Counted from the first letter of the stretch, positions 44,299 to 54,286 are shown. The stretch: 64,000 bases of DNA from an uncultured Lactobacillus sp. (GCA_946477855.1 CAMKZU010000005.1:1-64000), one strand, 5' to 3'. Made by a program: numbers and translations. Notes: generated from the sequence alone by a model not told the origin.

Positions 44299-47200
44299 AT
44301 GAAAACTATTACTGAAGATTATATTTTAGGACTTGATATTGGGACCAACTCTTGTGGTTGGGCTGTAATGGATAAGAAAAATAGGTTGTTAAGACTAAGA
44401 GGCAAGCGTGCCATTGGTTCACATTTATTTGAAGAAGGGCATTCTGCTGCAGACCGGCGTAGTTTTAGGACTACTAGAAGGCGCCTTAAACGCAGAAAGT
44501 GGCGTTTACGGCTATTAGAGGAATTTTTTGCGGAACCAATGGCCAAGGTAGATCCAGCCTTTTTTGTGCGTTTACATCAATCTTGGGTGTCGCCATTAGA
44601 TAAGGACAGGAAAAAATACCACGCTATTGTTTTTCCGACAGCTAAGGAGGATCATGAATTTTATCACGATTATCCAACTATTTATCATTTGCGTGACGCA
44701 CTAATGAGGGAAGACCGTCAATTTGATTTGCGTGAAATATTTTTAGCTATCCACCACATTGTTAAGTATCGCGGTAATTTTTTACAAGACACACCCGTAA
44801 ATAGTTTTGTCGCCTCAAAAATTGATGTGGCCTCCTTTTTGACGAATGTTAACCAAGCCTATGCAGACAAATATGGCGAAGAGCAAAATTTTATTGAATT
44901 AAACGAGAATAATGCTGCTGCAATAGAAGCTGTAATTCGTGGCAAAGATAAAGACAAAACGACTAAACAGTTAGATAAAGCCAAAAAAATTACTAAGTTA
45001 TTGCAAAGCTCCACTAATAAATACGAGAAAAATGTTACTAGGCAGATAGCTAATGCCATTATTGGTTATAAGACACAGTTTGAAACTATTTTAGGTAAAG
45101 ACATTGATAAAAATGACAAAGCTGATTGGGAATTTAAACTTTCTGACGGGGATGCCGATGACAAGCTTGAAAACTTGCTGCCAGAATTTGACGACAATGA
45201 TCAATACATTGTGGCTGAGATCAAAAAATTATTTGGTTCGATTGCTTTAAGCCAAATAGTCTATGAGAATATGACTCTGTCACAGTCCATGAAATGTAAA
45301 TATAAAGATCATGGTGATGACTATGATTTATTAAAGCAGTATATTGCAACTCTATCTGATCACGGTCAGGTAAGGAAGCTGCTTTTAGCTTATGACTTGT
45401 ATGTCAATAATCGTCATGGTCGCTTGCTGGAAGCAAAGAAAGAGTTTAAACAGGATAAAGCATTAACGCAAGACGAGTTTTATAAAATAGTTAAGGAAAA
45501 TTTGGATGATTCCCAACTAGCTCAGAAAATTTTGCAGAAAATTGACGAAGGGAAGTTCATGCCCAAGCAGCGGGTTAATAAAAACGGCTTTATTCCCTAT
45601 CAATTGCACCAAATAGAATTAGATCAAATTATTGCTAACCAGAGTAAGTATTATCCATTTTTGGCAGAGGAAAATCCGGTAGAAGAACACCGCAAGCAAG
45701 CACCCTACAAGTTAGATGAACTGGTTAGATTTCGCGTTCCTTATTATGTGGGACCTTTGATTAGTCCAGATGATAAAAGAAAAGATGAGCAACAAAATAA
45801 AAACCATGAAATGTTTAAGTTTGCGTGGATGAAACGTAAAGATGATAACGGTGCAATTACCCCTTGGAATTTTGCCCAAAAAGTAGATCGTGAAACCTCA
45901 GCAAATAGATTTATTAAGCGCATGACCGTTAAAGATACCTATCTGATTGGAGAAGATGTATTGCCTGCACGCAGTCTGCTTTACCAAAAATTCGAAGTCT
46001 TAAATGAGTTGAACAATATTAGAGTTAACGGTAAACGGCTTGAACCAAAGTTTAAGCAAAAAGTATTTAACGAACTGTTCAAACAGAAAAATAAGGTAAC
46101 AAAGAAGGCGTTTAAGGAATTTATTTTACAAAATACCGGTATGAAAACGGTTGAGATAGATGGTTTGGCTGATCCCACTAAATTTAACTCTAGTTTGTCA
46201 AGCTACTATCACCTTAAGAGTACGAAAGTGTTTGATAAGCAGTTAGATGATCCACAATATCAAGCAGATTTTGAAAAAATAATAGAATATTCATCTATTT
46301 TTGAAGATGCAGAGATTTATCAAGAAAAATTACATAAAGAAATTAAATGGTTAACACCCGCACAATTTAAAGCAATTGCAAACTGGCGTTTGCAAGGTTG
46401 GGGCAGGTTGTCTCGCAAATTGCTGGTAGAGCTGAAAGGTAAAGGTGGGGAAAATATTATATATCAGCTCTGGACTACGCAAAAGAATTTTATGCAAATT
46501 GTGAATGAACCGGAATTGAAAAAAGCAATCGTTAAAGAAAACCATCAAGCAACAGAAGAAAAAGGCATTGAAAAAATTCTTGATGATTCCTTTACTTCCC
46601 CTGCTAATAAAAAGGCCATTAGACAGGTTATTAAAGTGGTTGATGATGTAGTTAAAGCAGCTGGTGGTAAAAAACCTGCCCAATTTGCCATTGAATTTAC
46701 AAGAGAGCCAAAGTGGAATCCACATCTATCGAATATTCGGGGTAATAAACTTTTGCAAGTTTACGAAGATACTGCCAAAAAATTGGTAGATCAAAGTCTG
46801 ACAGACAGTCTTAAAGAAAATATGACCAACCGTAATTTACTTAAAGATGAGTATTTCTTGTACTTTATTCAGGGGGGTAGGGATGCTTATACAGGCAAAA
46901 AAATTGATATTGATGATATCCCTAAAAAATATCAAATTGATCACATCTTACCCCAATCATTTATTACAGATGATTCACTAGATAACAGAGTACTGACTGA
47001 AATCGAAATAAATCAGAAAAAAGGTAAAAAATATGCTTCCCATCTTTTTGCTCCAAAACCTGCTTTTGGGTTAAATCAATCAATTAGTGAAATGTGGAAG
47101 ACATGGCAAAAAGCTGGATTAATTAGCCAGCGTAAATTGAATAATTTGTTATTTGATCCAGATTTAGTGAAAGATAAGCAGAAAAAAGGTTTTATAAACA

Positions 47201-48501
47201 GGCAATTGGTCGAAACCAGTCAAATTATTAAATTGGTTTCAATTATTCTACAAGATAAATTTCCAGATACAGAAATTATCACAGTCAAGGCAGGTTATAA
47301 CACCGCTTTGCGTAAGGAACTAAAACTATACAAGAGTAGAGAAGCTAATGATTATCATCATGCAATTGATGCTTATTTAACAGCAATTTGTGACAATTTC
47401 CTTTACCAGGTATACCCTAATTTTCGACCGTTTTTCGTTTATGGACAATTTAAAAAATTTAGTCAAGATACGGATAAGCAAAAAGAAGCCGTTAAATATT
47501 ATGGTCTTAAAAATTTCTTGTTGCCGTTGCTAGATGACAGTATGGGTGATGAAGTTATGGTAAATCATACTAAGCATGTGGTCTTTCATAAACAGCGTGA
47601 CATTTTTAACAGATTGATTCAAGCCTATAATTATAAGTATATGTTGGTGTCTCGCGAAACTACAACTGAAAACAGCAACATGTTTAATATGACAATTTAC
47701 CCGCGTGGAGAACGGGATCGCAAAAAGACCAGAAAATTGATACCCAAAGGTAAAAATCTAGCTCCAGCTATTTACGGTGGCTATAGCGGCAATACGGATG
47801 CGTATATGGTAATTGTCAAAATAGAAAAAACAAAAGAAACACTTTATAAGGTAGTTGGGGTCCCAATGCGGGCTTTAGCCAGTCTAAAGAAGGCTCAAAA
47901 GGAAGGTAATTACGACCAAGAGCTGAATAAAGTGCTTGAATCGCTAATAATGTTCAATAAAAATGGTAAAAGTAAAGCTGGCATAAAAGGTTTTACAGTA
48001 GTTAAAGATCATGTTCATTTTAAGCAGGTTGTTATAGACGGCGACACCAAGTTTATGTTGTATTCAGCACAATATAGGGCTAACGCTAAACAACTAACTT
48101 TGTCTCAGGAAACGATGAAAGTTGTAACTGATAATACTGATGATATGGATCAAAAAGATGCTGATAAAGATCAGCTTCTCCTGAATGCCTATGATGAAAT
48201 TCTTGAAAAAGTTGATCAATATCTACCGCTCTTTGATATTAATGGTTTTAGAAAAGGGCTACATGACGGCAGGGCAAAGTTTGCTGCACTAAAAACCAGT
48301 GAAAAGAAATATACATTAAAAAATATTTTAAATGGTTTGCATGATAATTTAGTTACTCCTAATTTGAAAAACATAGGAATTAAGACCCCATTTGGGTTGA
48401 TGCAGTCATCAAGCGGGATAACTTTGTCTCCTAATGCTAAATTGGTTTTCCAGTCACCTACCGGATTATTTGAAAAACGCGTTAAGCTAACTAATTTATA
48501 A
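44299..48501 (+). CDS. cas9: Type II-A CRISPR endonuclease Cas9
   Basis: 1400 residues. RuvC-I LGLDIGTNSCGW (Asp13), the Arg-rich bridge helix RRLKRRKWRLRLLEEF, the REC lobe, RuvC-II AIEFTREP (Glu799), HNH YQIDHILPQSF (Asp881/His882) and RuvC-III NDYHHAIDAYL (His1021/Asp1024) are all intact, so both nuclease sites should work. A C-terminal PAM-interacting region follows. It is slightly longer than SpCas9. It is first in the cas9-cas1-cas2-csn2 order, with a candidate -35 TTGACA at 44225. It cleaves DNA guided by the crRNA:tracrRNA duplex. Confidence 0.97.
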   Translation: MKTITEDYILGLDIGTNSCGWAVMDKKNRLLRLRGKRAIGSHLFEEGHSAADRRSFRTTRRRLKRRKWRLRLLEEFFAEPMAKVDPAFFVRLHQSWVSPLDKDRKKYHAIVFPTAKEDHEFYHDYPTIYHLRDALMREDRQFDLREIFLAIHHIVKYRGNFLQDTPVNSFVASKIDVASFLTNVNQAYADKYGEEQNFIELNENNAAAIEAVIRGKDKDKTTKQLDKAKKITKLLQSSTNKYEKNVTRQIANAIIGYKTQFETILGKDIDKNDKADWEFKLSDGDADDKLENLLPEFDDNDQYIVAEIKKLFGSIALSQIVYENMTLSQSMKCKYKDHGDDYDLLKQYIATLSDHGQVRKLLLAYDLYVNNRHGRLLEAKKEFKQDKALTQDEFYKIVKENLDDSQLAQKILQKIDEGKFMPKQRVNKNGFIPYQLHQIELDQIIANQSKYYPFLAEENPVEEHRKQAPYKLDELVRFRVPYYVGPLISPDDKRKDEQQNKNHEMFKFAWMKRKDDNGAITPWNFAQKVDRETSANRFIKRMTVKDTYLIGEDVLPARSLLYQKFEVLNELNNIRVNGKRLEPKFKQKVFNELFKQKNKVTKKAFKEFILQNTGMKTVEIDGLADPTKFNSSLSSYYHLKSTKVFDKQLDDPQYQADFEKIIEYSSIFEDAEIYQEKLHKEIKWLTPAQFKAIANWRLQGWGRLSRKLLVELKGKGGENIIYQLWTTQKNFMQIVNEPELKKAIVKENHQATEEKGIEKILDDSFTSPANKKAIRQVIKVVDDVVKAAGGKKPAQFAIEFTREPKWNPHLSNIRGNKLLQVYEDTAKKLVDQSLTDSLKENMTNRNLLKDEYFLYFIQGGRDAYTGKKIDIDDIPKKYQIDHILPQSFITDDSLDNRVLTEIEINQKKGKKYASHLFAPKPAFGLNQSISEMWKTWQKAGLISQRKLNNLLFDPDLVKDKQKKGFINRQLVETSQIIKLVSIILQDKFPDTEIITVKAGYNTALRKELKLYKSREANDYHHAIDAYLTAICDNFLYQVYPNFRPFFVYGQFKKFSQDTDKQKEAVKYYGLKNFLLPLLDDSMGDEVMVNHTKHVVFHKQRDIFNRLIQAYNYKYMLVSRETTTENSNMFNMTIYPRGERDRKKTRKLIPKGKNLAPAIYGGYSGNTDAYMVIVKIEKTKETLYKVVGVPMRALASLKKAQKEGNYDQELNKVLESLIMFNKNGKSKAGIKGFTVVKDHVHFKQVVIDGDTKFMLYSAQYRANAKQLTLSQETMKVVTDNTDDMDQKDADKDQLLLNAYDEILEKVDQYLPLFDINGFRKGLHDGRAKFAALKTSEKKYTLKNILNGLHDNLVTPNLKNIGIKTPFGLMQSSSGITLSPNAKLVFQSPTGLFEKRVKLTNL

Positions 48502-48505
48502 GTGC

Positions 48506-48548
48506 ATACAAAAAAGAGAGCTAGATTAATCGCTCTCTATTTTTGTGT
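48506..48548. terminator. Terminator after cas9
   Basis: AGAGAGC pairs with GCTCTCT, flanked by A and U runs that extend the stem. It separates cas9 from the tracrRNA, whose own terminator converges on it. Confidence 0.85.
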
Positions 48549-48550
48549 AT

Positions 48551-48715
48551 AAAAAAAGCCTCTGCTATGGAACCTAATATATAGAAATAATTAGAGCCTG
48601 AGGCGTGACGATAATAAATATCGCGTTGAAACTTGTACAAGAGTACATCGTTTGATTTTAAATCTGGTTGTTAAATCAATAATGATTAGAAGTTGGTAGC
48701 TAACCAACACCTATA
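48551..48715 (-). ncRNA. tracrRNA, antisense to the cas operon
   Basis: The minus strand at 48654-48692 carries an anti-repeat (CTTCTAATCATTATTGATTT, then AACAACCAGATTTAAAATC) that matches the complement of the CRISPR repeat with a few substitutions and a bulge. Downstream are a small hairpin GTACTCTTGTAC (nexus position), CGATATTTATTATCG, and a terminator with GCCTC/GAGGC and seven U residues (48551-48604). The 5' end is uncertain; a GTTGG/CCAAC hairpin (48692-48708) may belong to a longer form. Confidence 0.85.
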
Positions 48716-48751
48716 GCTTAACATTTTTTCAAAAAAATACAAGGAGGAAAT

Positions 48752-49663
48752 ATGGGATGGAGATCAGTAATCATCACGCAGCATGCGAAATTAACATATT
48801 CAATGCAAATGATGATTGTTCAAACTCGTGATGGGATAAATCAAATTCCAATTGAGGATATTAATTTATTGCTTGTTTCAACTACACAGGCAGTGATAAC
48901 TAGTGCACTTATTAGTAAGTTGGCGCAGAATCAAACCAAAATTATATTTGTTGATGAAAAGGGCAATCCGGTAGTTGAAACGGCTGTTTATTATCCTGGA
49001 GCGAGAAATATGGCTAAGCTAAAAAAGCAGTTTAATTGGGATGAACATTTAAAAGAATTATTGTGGACAAAGATTGTTAGTCAAAAGATCAAAAATCAGA
49101 TTGCAGTTTTAGAAAATTATCATTTGGCTAAAGATGATGTTCAAAATGAACTGGACCAGTTAGAAATTAATGATGAAAGTAATCGCGAGGCAATTGCAGC
49201 GCGTAAATACTTTATGCTTTTATTTGATAAAAACTTTGTCAGACGTGATACCAGTGCCATTAATGCAGCATTAGATTATGGTTATGCTATTTTGCTTTCT
49301 AGTTTTAACCGTGAAATTGTAATGAATGGCTATCTGACATATTTTGGTATTCACCACTGTTCGCAAGAAAACCAGTTTAATTTAGCTTCGGATCTAATGG
49401 AACCATTTAGACCATTTGTTGATTATTGGGTTAAGGCTCATGAAAGAATTAAAGAACTAACTCCTGATATTAAGTATGGTTTAGTTGAACTTTTAAGTTT
49501 AGAAATAAAGTTTAATGGTAAAAGTACTCTTTTAACAAATGCTATTACGGTTTATACGAGAGAATGTTTAAAGTTTCTGAGTGGAGAAAGAAAAGAATTG
49601 CCAGAAATGGAGATGAGTTTAACTAATGAGGTACCGAATAATGCGCTTAATGATAATGTTTGA
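48752..49663 (+). CDS. cas1: CRISPR integrase Cas1 (type II-A)
   Basis: 303 residues starting MGWRSVIITQHAKLTYSMQMM, the type II Cas1 N-terminus. The C-terminal helical domain has the metal-ligand region (DYGYAILLSSFNREIVMNGYLTYFGIHH and SDLMEPFRPFVDYWV). With Cas2 it inserts spacers. Start follows AAGGAGG. It overlaps the cas2 start by 23 nt. Confidence 0.96.
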   Translation: MGWRSVIITQHAKLTYSMQMMIVQTRDGINQIPIEDINLLLVSTTQAVITSALISKLAQNQTKIIFVDEKGNPVVETAVYYPGARNMAKLKKQFNWDEHLKELLWTKIVSQKIKNQIAVLENYHLAKDDVQNELDQLEINDESNREAIAARKYFMLLFDKNFVRRDTSAINAALDYGYAILLSSFNREIVMNGYLTYFGIHHCSQENQFNLASDLMEPFRPFVDYWVKAHERIKELTPDIKYGLVELLSLEIKFNGKSTLLTNAITVYTRECLKFLSGERKELPEMEMSLTNEVPNNALNDNV

Positions 49664-49946
49664 TTTACCAACAGAAACAGCTGAAGAACGAAAAGAATAT
49701 CGCCAATTTCATAAAAAGTTGATTAATGAAGGTTTTCTGATGGTTCAATTTTCAGTATACGTGCGCGTCTGTGTTACTAGACAAACCGCTAAATTCTTAG
49801 AAAATCGTATTAGAAAATTTTTGCCTCGCGGAGGACTAGTGCAATCGCTTATGGTAACAGAAAAGCAATATAATGACATGCATTTTTTAGTTGGAAAGCC
49901 AATTGATGATGTGCGTAATACTTCAGATAGGACGGTAATTTTATGA
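49641..49946 (+). CDS. cas2: CRISPR-associated Cas2
   Basis: 101 residues from ATG 49641 (GAGG nine bases upstream); the track start at 49626 adds an unlikely prefix. MRLMIMFDLPTET and FLMVQFSVYVRV are the ferredoxin-fold Cas2 pattern of type II-A. It bridges Cas1 dimers during spacer capture. Confidence 0.95.
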   Translation: MRLMIMFDLPTETAEERKEYRQFHKKLINEGFLMVQFSVYVRVCVTRQTAKFLENRIRKFLPRGGLVQSLMVTEKQYNDMHFLVGKPIDDVRNTSDRTVIL

Positions 49947-50611
49947 ATTTGTCTTATTTAACTCATAAAAAATGGGTTCTAAAAAAATTTGGCGTAAAAA
50001 TCATTGCTACAGGAAGTCCAATCGCATACCGTGACTTGGTTCAAGGCTTTCAGGGGCAAAATCAACTCTTACTTTGCTCAGATGATAATTATGATGCACT
50101 AAATATTTCTGAAACCTTTGATTTTATAGGCGATCCGCTACTTAGTGGCGATATTACTAAAAAGTATATGACACATATTGTAAGTAGTTATATTACAAAC
50201 TTGGATGAGGAGAATCGCAATAAGGTTATTAAATCTTTTTATAATTTAGAAACTACTTTGCATGATACGTTATTACTTGAAGACTTACCTTTAGAAATTA
50301 CTTTTGATGAAGACCTGAAAAAGTTACTTAAACTAACTGATGTTCATTTGGACAAAACTATTTTAAATAGTCCGTATGGTATAATAGAAACAGTTTTAAG
50401 AATTCACCAAGTTTGTAATTTGAGGACGATCCCCGTTATTTGTAATGTAGATCATTACATAGAAGAACGGGAGTGGCAAGAATTAGCTAGTCTTGTTACG
50501 CAAATGAAATTGATTGTGATTTTAATCGAATTTACTGATGCTAAAAATTTACAGATACCTAAAGACATACCTTTTTATTATATTGATAAGGATCTAGTTG
50601 ATTGGTATTAA
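49943..50611 (+). CDS. csn2: CRISPR-associated Csn2
   Basis: 222 residues with the Csn2 pattern (MNLSYLTHKKW, FDFIGDPLLSGDITKKYM). Its presence defines subtype II-A. Csn2 forms a DNA-end-binding ring needed for spacer acquisition. The start overlaps the cas2 stop (ATGA). Confidence 0.95.
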   Translation: MNLSYLTHKKWVLKKFGVKIIATGSPIAYRDLVQGFQGQNQLLLCSDDNYDALNISETFDFIGDPLLSGDITKKYMTHIVSSYITNLDEENRNKVIKSFYNLETTLHDTLLLEDLPLEITFDEDLKKLLKLTDVHLDKTILNSPYGIIETVLRIHQVCNLRTIPVICNVDHYIEEREWQELASLVTQMKLIVILIEFTDAKNLQIPKDIPFYYIDKDLVDWY

Positions 50612-50643
50612 CTATATTATTAAATTTAGATTATAAAATATCG

Positions 50644-51009
50644 GTTTTAGATGGTTGTTAAATTGATGATGATTAGAACCCTGTGGGCTTAAGCACTCGC
50701 ATGCACTCGGTTTTAGATGGTTGTTAAATTGATGATGATTAGAACTGGGGTTGTATTGCAGATCCTGCTGGTGTCGTTTTAGATGGTTGTTAAATTGATG
50801 ATGATTAGAACGTCAGGATCAAGAAAATGACGTGACCGCTGGTTTTAGATGGTTGTTAAATTGATGATGATTAGAACCGGTTAAGAGTTGCTATGTGGTC
50901 ACTCAACGTTTTAGATGGTTGTTAAATTGATGATGATTAGAACGAGCTAATGAGTATGAAGCGCACATAGTGCGTTTTAGATGATTGTTAGATCAATACT
51001 CCTTTAATA
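50644..51009 (+). CRISPR. CRISPR array, 6 repeats / 5 spacers
   Basis: Five identical 36-bp repeats start at 50644, 50710, 50776, 50842 and 50908 (begin GTTTTAGATGGTTGTTAAAT, end GATGATGATTAGAAC). A degenerate sixth at 50974 keeps only its 5' half. All five spacers are exactly 30 bp. The degenerate end marks the old side, so the leader is the csn2 side; only 32 bp separate csn2 and the first repeat. A promoter TTGATT-17-TAAATT overlaps the csn2 end. GTTTTAGA at the repeat 5' end gives crRNAs on plus, as required by the minus-strand tracrRNA. Confidence 0.98.
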
Positions 51010-51055
51010 ATTTAAAAAAAGTACCTAAATAAAAGAAAGGTTTTTGTTTGTTTAC

Positions 51056-52296
51056 ATGAAAAATATACTAAAAGTAACAACAACAAACTATACCTTTTGT
51101 CAGTGATCACCGATAACTTGGGCAGTTCTTTAATGTCATTTGCATTGCCGTTAATGGTTCTTGATATTACTAAAAATGGTATTCACTTATCGATAATTTC
51201 CATTATTGAAACATTGCCCATTTTGATTTTAGGTCTTCCAGCAGGTGCGTTAACAGATAAATTCGACGTTAAAAACATCCTCATTTTCAGTGATTTGATT
51301 AGATTAATCAGCTATTTGATTCTTTCCGCATCCTTTCTATTCCATTTAACAGTCAATTGCATGATTTTCATTATTTATGCGGTATCACTTGTTGTCAGTG
51401 TAACCAACACGCTTAATACGGTGTCGGAAATTACTTTTGTTTCTTTTTTAGTAGAAAAGAAGGATTTTTCTGAATTAAACAGTCTGGTTTATGGCATACA
51501 ATATGCAGCTAATTTTGCATTGCCTATTTTAGGTGGGATATTATATCAATATATTTCACATAGCCTTTTAATTGGTATTTGTGCAACTTTCTATTTAATT
51601 AGCCTTTTACTAGAAAAAAAGATAAGATTGCAAAATAGGGCTGCTGCTTTTAGCGGCTATGCGGTTCTCAAATCTGCACTTAAAACGGTAAAAACAGATA
51701 TAAAAGAAGGACTGCAATATACGCTTAATCTTCATTCTGTTTTATATCCGTTAATATTAGCTGGACTAGTTAATATTGCTTCAGCAAATTTCGATAATGA
51801 TAGTCTCATAATATTACGCACACAAATAGGACTTTCTTCTCAAAATATTGGAATAATTTCAGCCATTGCTGCTATCAGTGCCTTAATTGGTACTTTGGTG
51901 GTCAATTGGTTGAATGAACGCATTCAGTTTAATCTATTGTTTGTATTGTTAATTTTTGCAGGTGCTCTTTTTCGCGTAGTTTTTGTGCTGAGCCAAAATG
52001 TACCAGCAATGGTTCTAGCAATTGCATTTGTTTCTATAATTGAATCTATTATTAATATTAGTATCATCACGAATAGGCAAAAGCAAGTTGAGCAAAGATA
52101 TCTTGGACGGGTAACAAGTATCTATAAAACAGTGTTAATTGGGGTAAACTCTTTTGGCTTTCTTTTAGGTGGTCTTGTTGCCAAAAAAATAGGTTCAAGA
52201 TCAGGCATTGGAGTATCAGCAATTGTACTTTTGCTAGTTACTGTAATTAGTATTTATTTGCTGACCCCTAAAATAAAGCGTGATAACAAGCCTTAG
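51056..52296 (+). pseudogene. MFS transporter with a probable 5' frameshift
   Basis: The main ORF (51097-52296, 399 aa) is an MFS_3-type transporter with 12 helices and loop motif GLPAGALTDKFDVKN, but it opens at TTG without a ribosome site and lacks the usual start of helix 1. An ATG at 51056 behind AGAAAGG encodes MKNILKVTTTNYTF and then runs out of frame at ACCTTTTGTCAG. One more T would join it to LSVITDNLGSSLMSFALPL. It may be a frameshift mutation, a slippage site, or a sequencing error. Confidence 0.65.
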
Positions 52297-52522
52297 CAGC
52301 AAAAACTTAGGCAAAAAAGAATTTAGAGGCAAAGTGGAAAACTATCAATTTTTTATTTATGCAGGTGGTTTGTTTAAGATGACAGATGTATAAAAGACTA
52401 TGATTCATAATAATAGCTGTGAAGTTAAGCCTAATTGCCACTTCAGTAAGACGGCTGGCTACAATTCAGAAGAAAACAGTAGCACACTTAATTTGGGATA
52501 ATGCGATAATTTCATATCCAAC
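52297..52522. other. Non-coding gap after the MFS gene
   Basis: No intact gene is seen. Short open stretches in different frames suggest decayed coding sequence, but none is recognisable. Confidence 0.4.
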
Positions 52523-52576
52523 AGAAAAAAAGACTAATAAATTGCTTGTCACTGTACAAATTTATTAGTCTTTTTG
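52523..52576. terminator. Bidirectional terminator
   Basis: A 15-bp perfect stem AAAGACTAATAAATT/AATTTATTAGTCTTT with A and U flanks lies between converging genes. Confidence 0.9.
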
Positions 52577-52621
52577 AATGTAAAAATTTTAAAAAAGTAA
52601 TTAATTACTATTTCTGCGAAT

Positions 52622-53869
52622 TTAGTTATGAGATGTTTTTGACCAAGACGTATTGCCAACTATTATTCGTCCCAATGCCTTGTAGGGCACGATGGCTAGA
52701 GACCATCTGTATATATCAAGCAGAAAAATAATTTTTATTAAGATAGAAAATGATATTGGTGCATCAAATTTGGCTTCCCGCCATTGCTTGATGATTAATA
52801 AACTGTTTGACAAATACTGTACTAATAGTAAACCCACAATAATTGATATACTAAGCCATGGATTAGTTCTGGCGTATATTAACAATACTATTAGAGAAAT
52901 GGCTGCTGCTGGTGTGATAATGATTGAAAAAACAGGGATTAATAGGAAAAACATTACAAAAGTCTTGACCATAGTCGGAACAGAATTTGAACGTACGATG
53001 CGAATACCATAATTATTGAGACACTGAAAACCACCTTGGCACCAACGTGTTCTTTGGCGTATCAATTTTTTATAATGGATAACACCTTGCTGGGCGATGC
53101 TGACAGTGTTGAGAAAGGTGCCGTGATACCCTTTTAGTAATCCTTTCAAGGAAAATTCACAATCTTCTAGCAAAGACGATGACCAACCCACGTCTTTAGT
53201 CATTTTTAAGGTCATAAACTGTCCGTTGCCAGAAGCTAAGGATGAGCCCCAGCTTGTCCTGGCCATTTGTAAAAGGGAATTATAAATGGAAAATTCAAAA
53301 TTCTGCATTACCGCAATATTATGGTTGAGATTGTATATGTTCACTCTCGTTTGCACTAAATCATAATTTGAATAATCAAAAGCATGTACTACTTGCTGCA
53401 AATATTCTTTACTAGGGTGACTATCAGCATCTACTACCCCGATAAGTGTTTCGTCTAATGAATAATTCATTTTAAAAATGTGATTAGCTGCATCCTGTAA
53501 CGCCGGACCTTTTCCCAATTGCGCGTTAGGTTTAATGCGATGAATGACTATGATATCAGGATGATAAGCATATTTTTTTAATAAGGAAGATGTGCCGTCA
53601 CTTGAATCATCATCAATAAAGACGAGTTTAAGTCTGATAAAATCCTCGCACTGCTTTTGTAAATCAATCAATTTAGGAATATTTTTGCGTAAAGCTTGAT
53701 ATTCATTCATTGCCGGTATCAATAAGAACAGGGTTTTAAAATTGCGACTGCGTTTGCCGTATGGGTCCTGCTTGACATTACCACTAAATGTTAGGTAGAG
53801 CATCCAAAACAAGTCAAAAACGAATGAACAGCCACCCAAAATTAATACAATATCTATAAATGATTTCAA
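52622..53869 (-). CDS. Membrane glycosyltransferase family 2
   Basis: 415 residues. An N-terminal helix precedes a GT2 domain with DDDSSDGT, the DxD-type DADSHPS, the acceptor motif LLEDCEFS and the processive signature RQRTRWCQGG (Q-x-x-RW). Three C-terminal helices follow. This is the layout of IcaA/hyaluronan-synthase-like enzymes that make or modify surface polysaccharides. It is monocistronic; no other polysaccharide genes are nearby, so the product is unknown. Confidence 0.88.
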   Translation of the reverse strand: MKSFIDIVLILGGCSFVFDLFWMLYLTFSGNVKQDPYGKRSRNFKTLFLLIPAMNEYQALRKNIPKLIDLQKQCEDFIRLKLVFIDDDSSDGTSSLLKKYAYHPDIIVIHRIKPNAQLGKGPALQDAANHIFKMNYSLDETLIGVVDADSHPSKEYLQQVVHAFDYSNYDLVQTRVNIYNLNHNIAVMQNFEFSIYNSLLQMARTSWGSSLASGNGQFMTLKMTKDVGWSSSLLEDCEFSLKGLLKGYHGTFLNTVSIAQQGVIHYKKLIRQRTRWCQGGFQCLNNYGIRIVRSNSVPTMVKTFVMFFLLIPVFSIIITPAAAISLIVLLIYARTNPWLSISIIVGLLLVQYLSNSLLIIKQWREAKFDAPISFSILIKIIFLLDIYRWSLAIVPYKALGRIIVGNTSWSKTSHN

Positions 53870-54260
53870 TTTAGGGTCTCCGATTATTTTTCCATAATTC
53901 TAAATATATTTCAGGTTTATGATAACATTAATTGGTATAGACGGTAAATATATAATATCTCAATTATTACTTAAATATTTATATCACAATACACATACAC
54001 TTATAAATATTGCTTTAATAGCAGGAAATTTAAAATTTTAAAGGATAAAAGTACTTGTCATCTTATTAATATTGTTATTCATTTATTTTGATTAATGATA
54101 AAAACATAAAAATTATTTTAGTGTTATTTTAATAAGGGAAATATTTTAGGGATACTGTTATTTTTTACGCTTACTATTTATAAGTAGTTAGGATGAGGGG
54201 GTGTCTGTTCAAACTACAATTTTTGCCCTTGCTGTAATTTTAACGAGTGAAAAAACAAAT
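53870..54260. other. AT-rich intergenic region
   Basis: About 390 bp of very AT-rich sequence upstream of the glycosyltransferase gene. I see no gene and no convincing promoter. Confidence 0.4.
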
Positions 54261-54286
54261 AAAAAAACAAGCAGCTATCTGCTTGT
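54258..54286 (-). terminator. Terminator after pepI
   Basis: ACAAGCAG/CTGCTTGT stem with a 4-nt loop, followed on minus by seven U residues. Confidence 0.88.

Noticed and set aside
46351-46725. 124-aa minus-strand ORF inside cas9 (anti-CRISPR-like position)
   Set aside because: Low-complexity antisense reading of cas9 with no ribosome site; a shadow.
48654-48692. A lone degenerate CRISPR repeat after cas9
   Set aside because: Its complement is followed by tracr-like hairpins and a terminator, so it is the tracrRNA anti-repeat.
52546-53012. Plus-strand ORFs of 61 and 106 aa at the GT2 gene end
   Set aside because: They are antisense to the glycosyltransferase coding sequence, one spans the terminator; no independent support.
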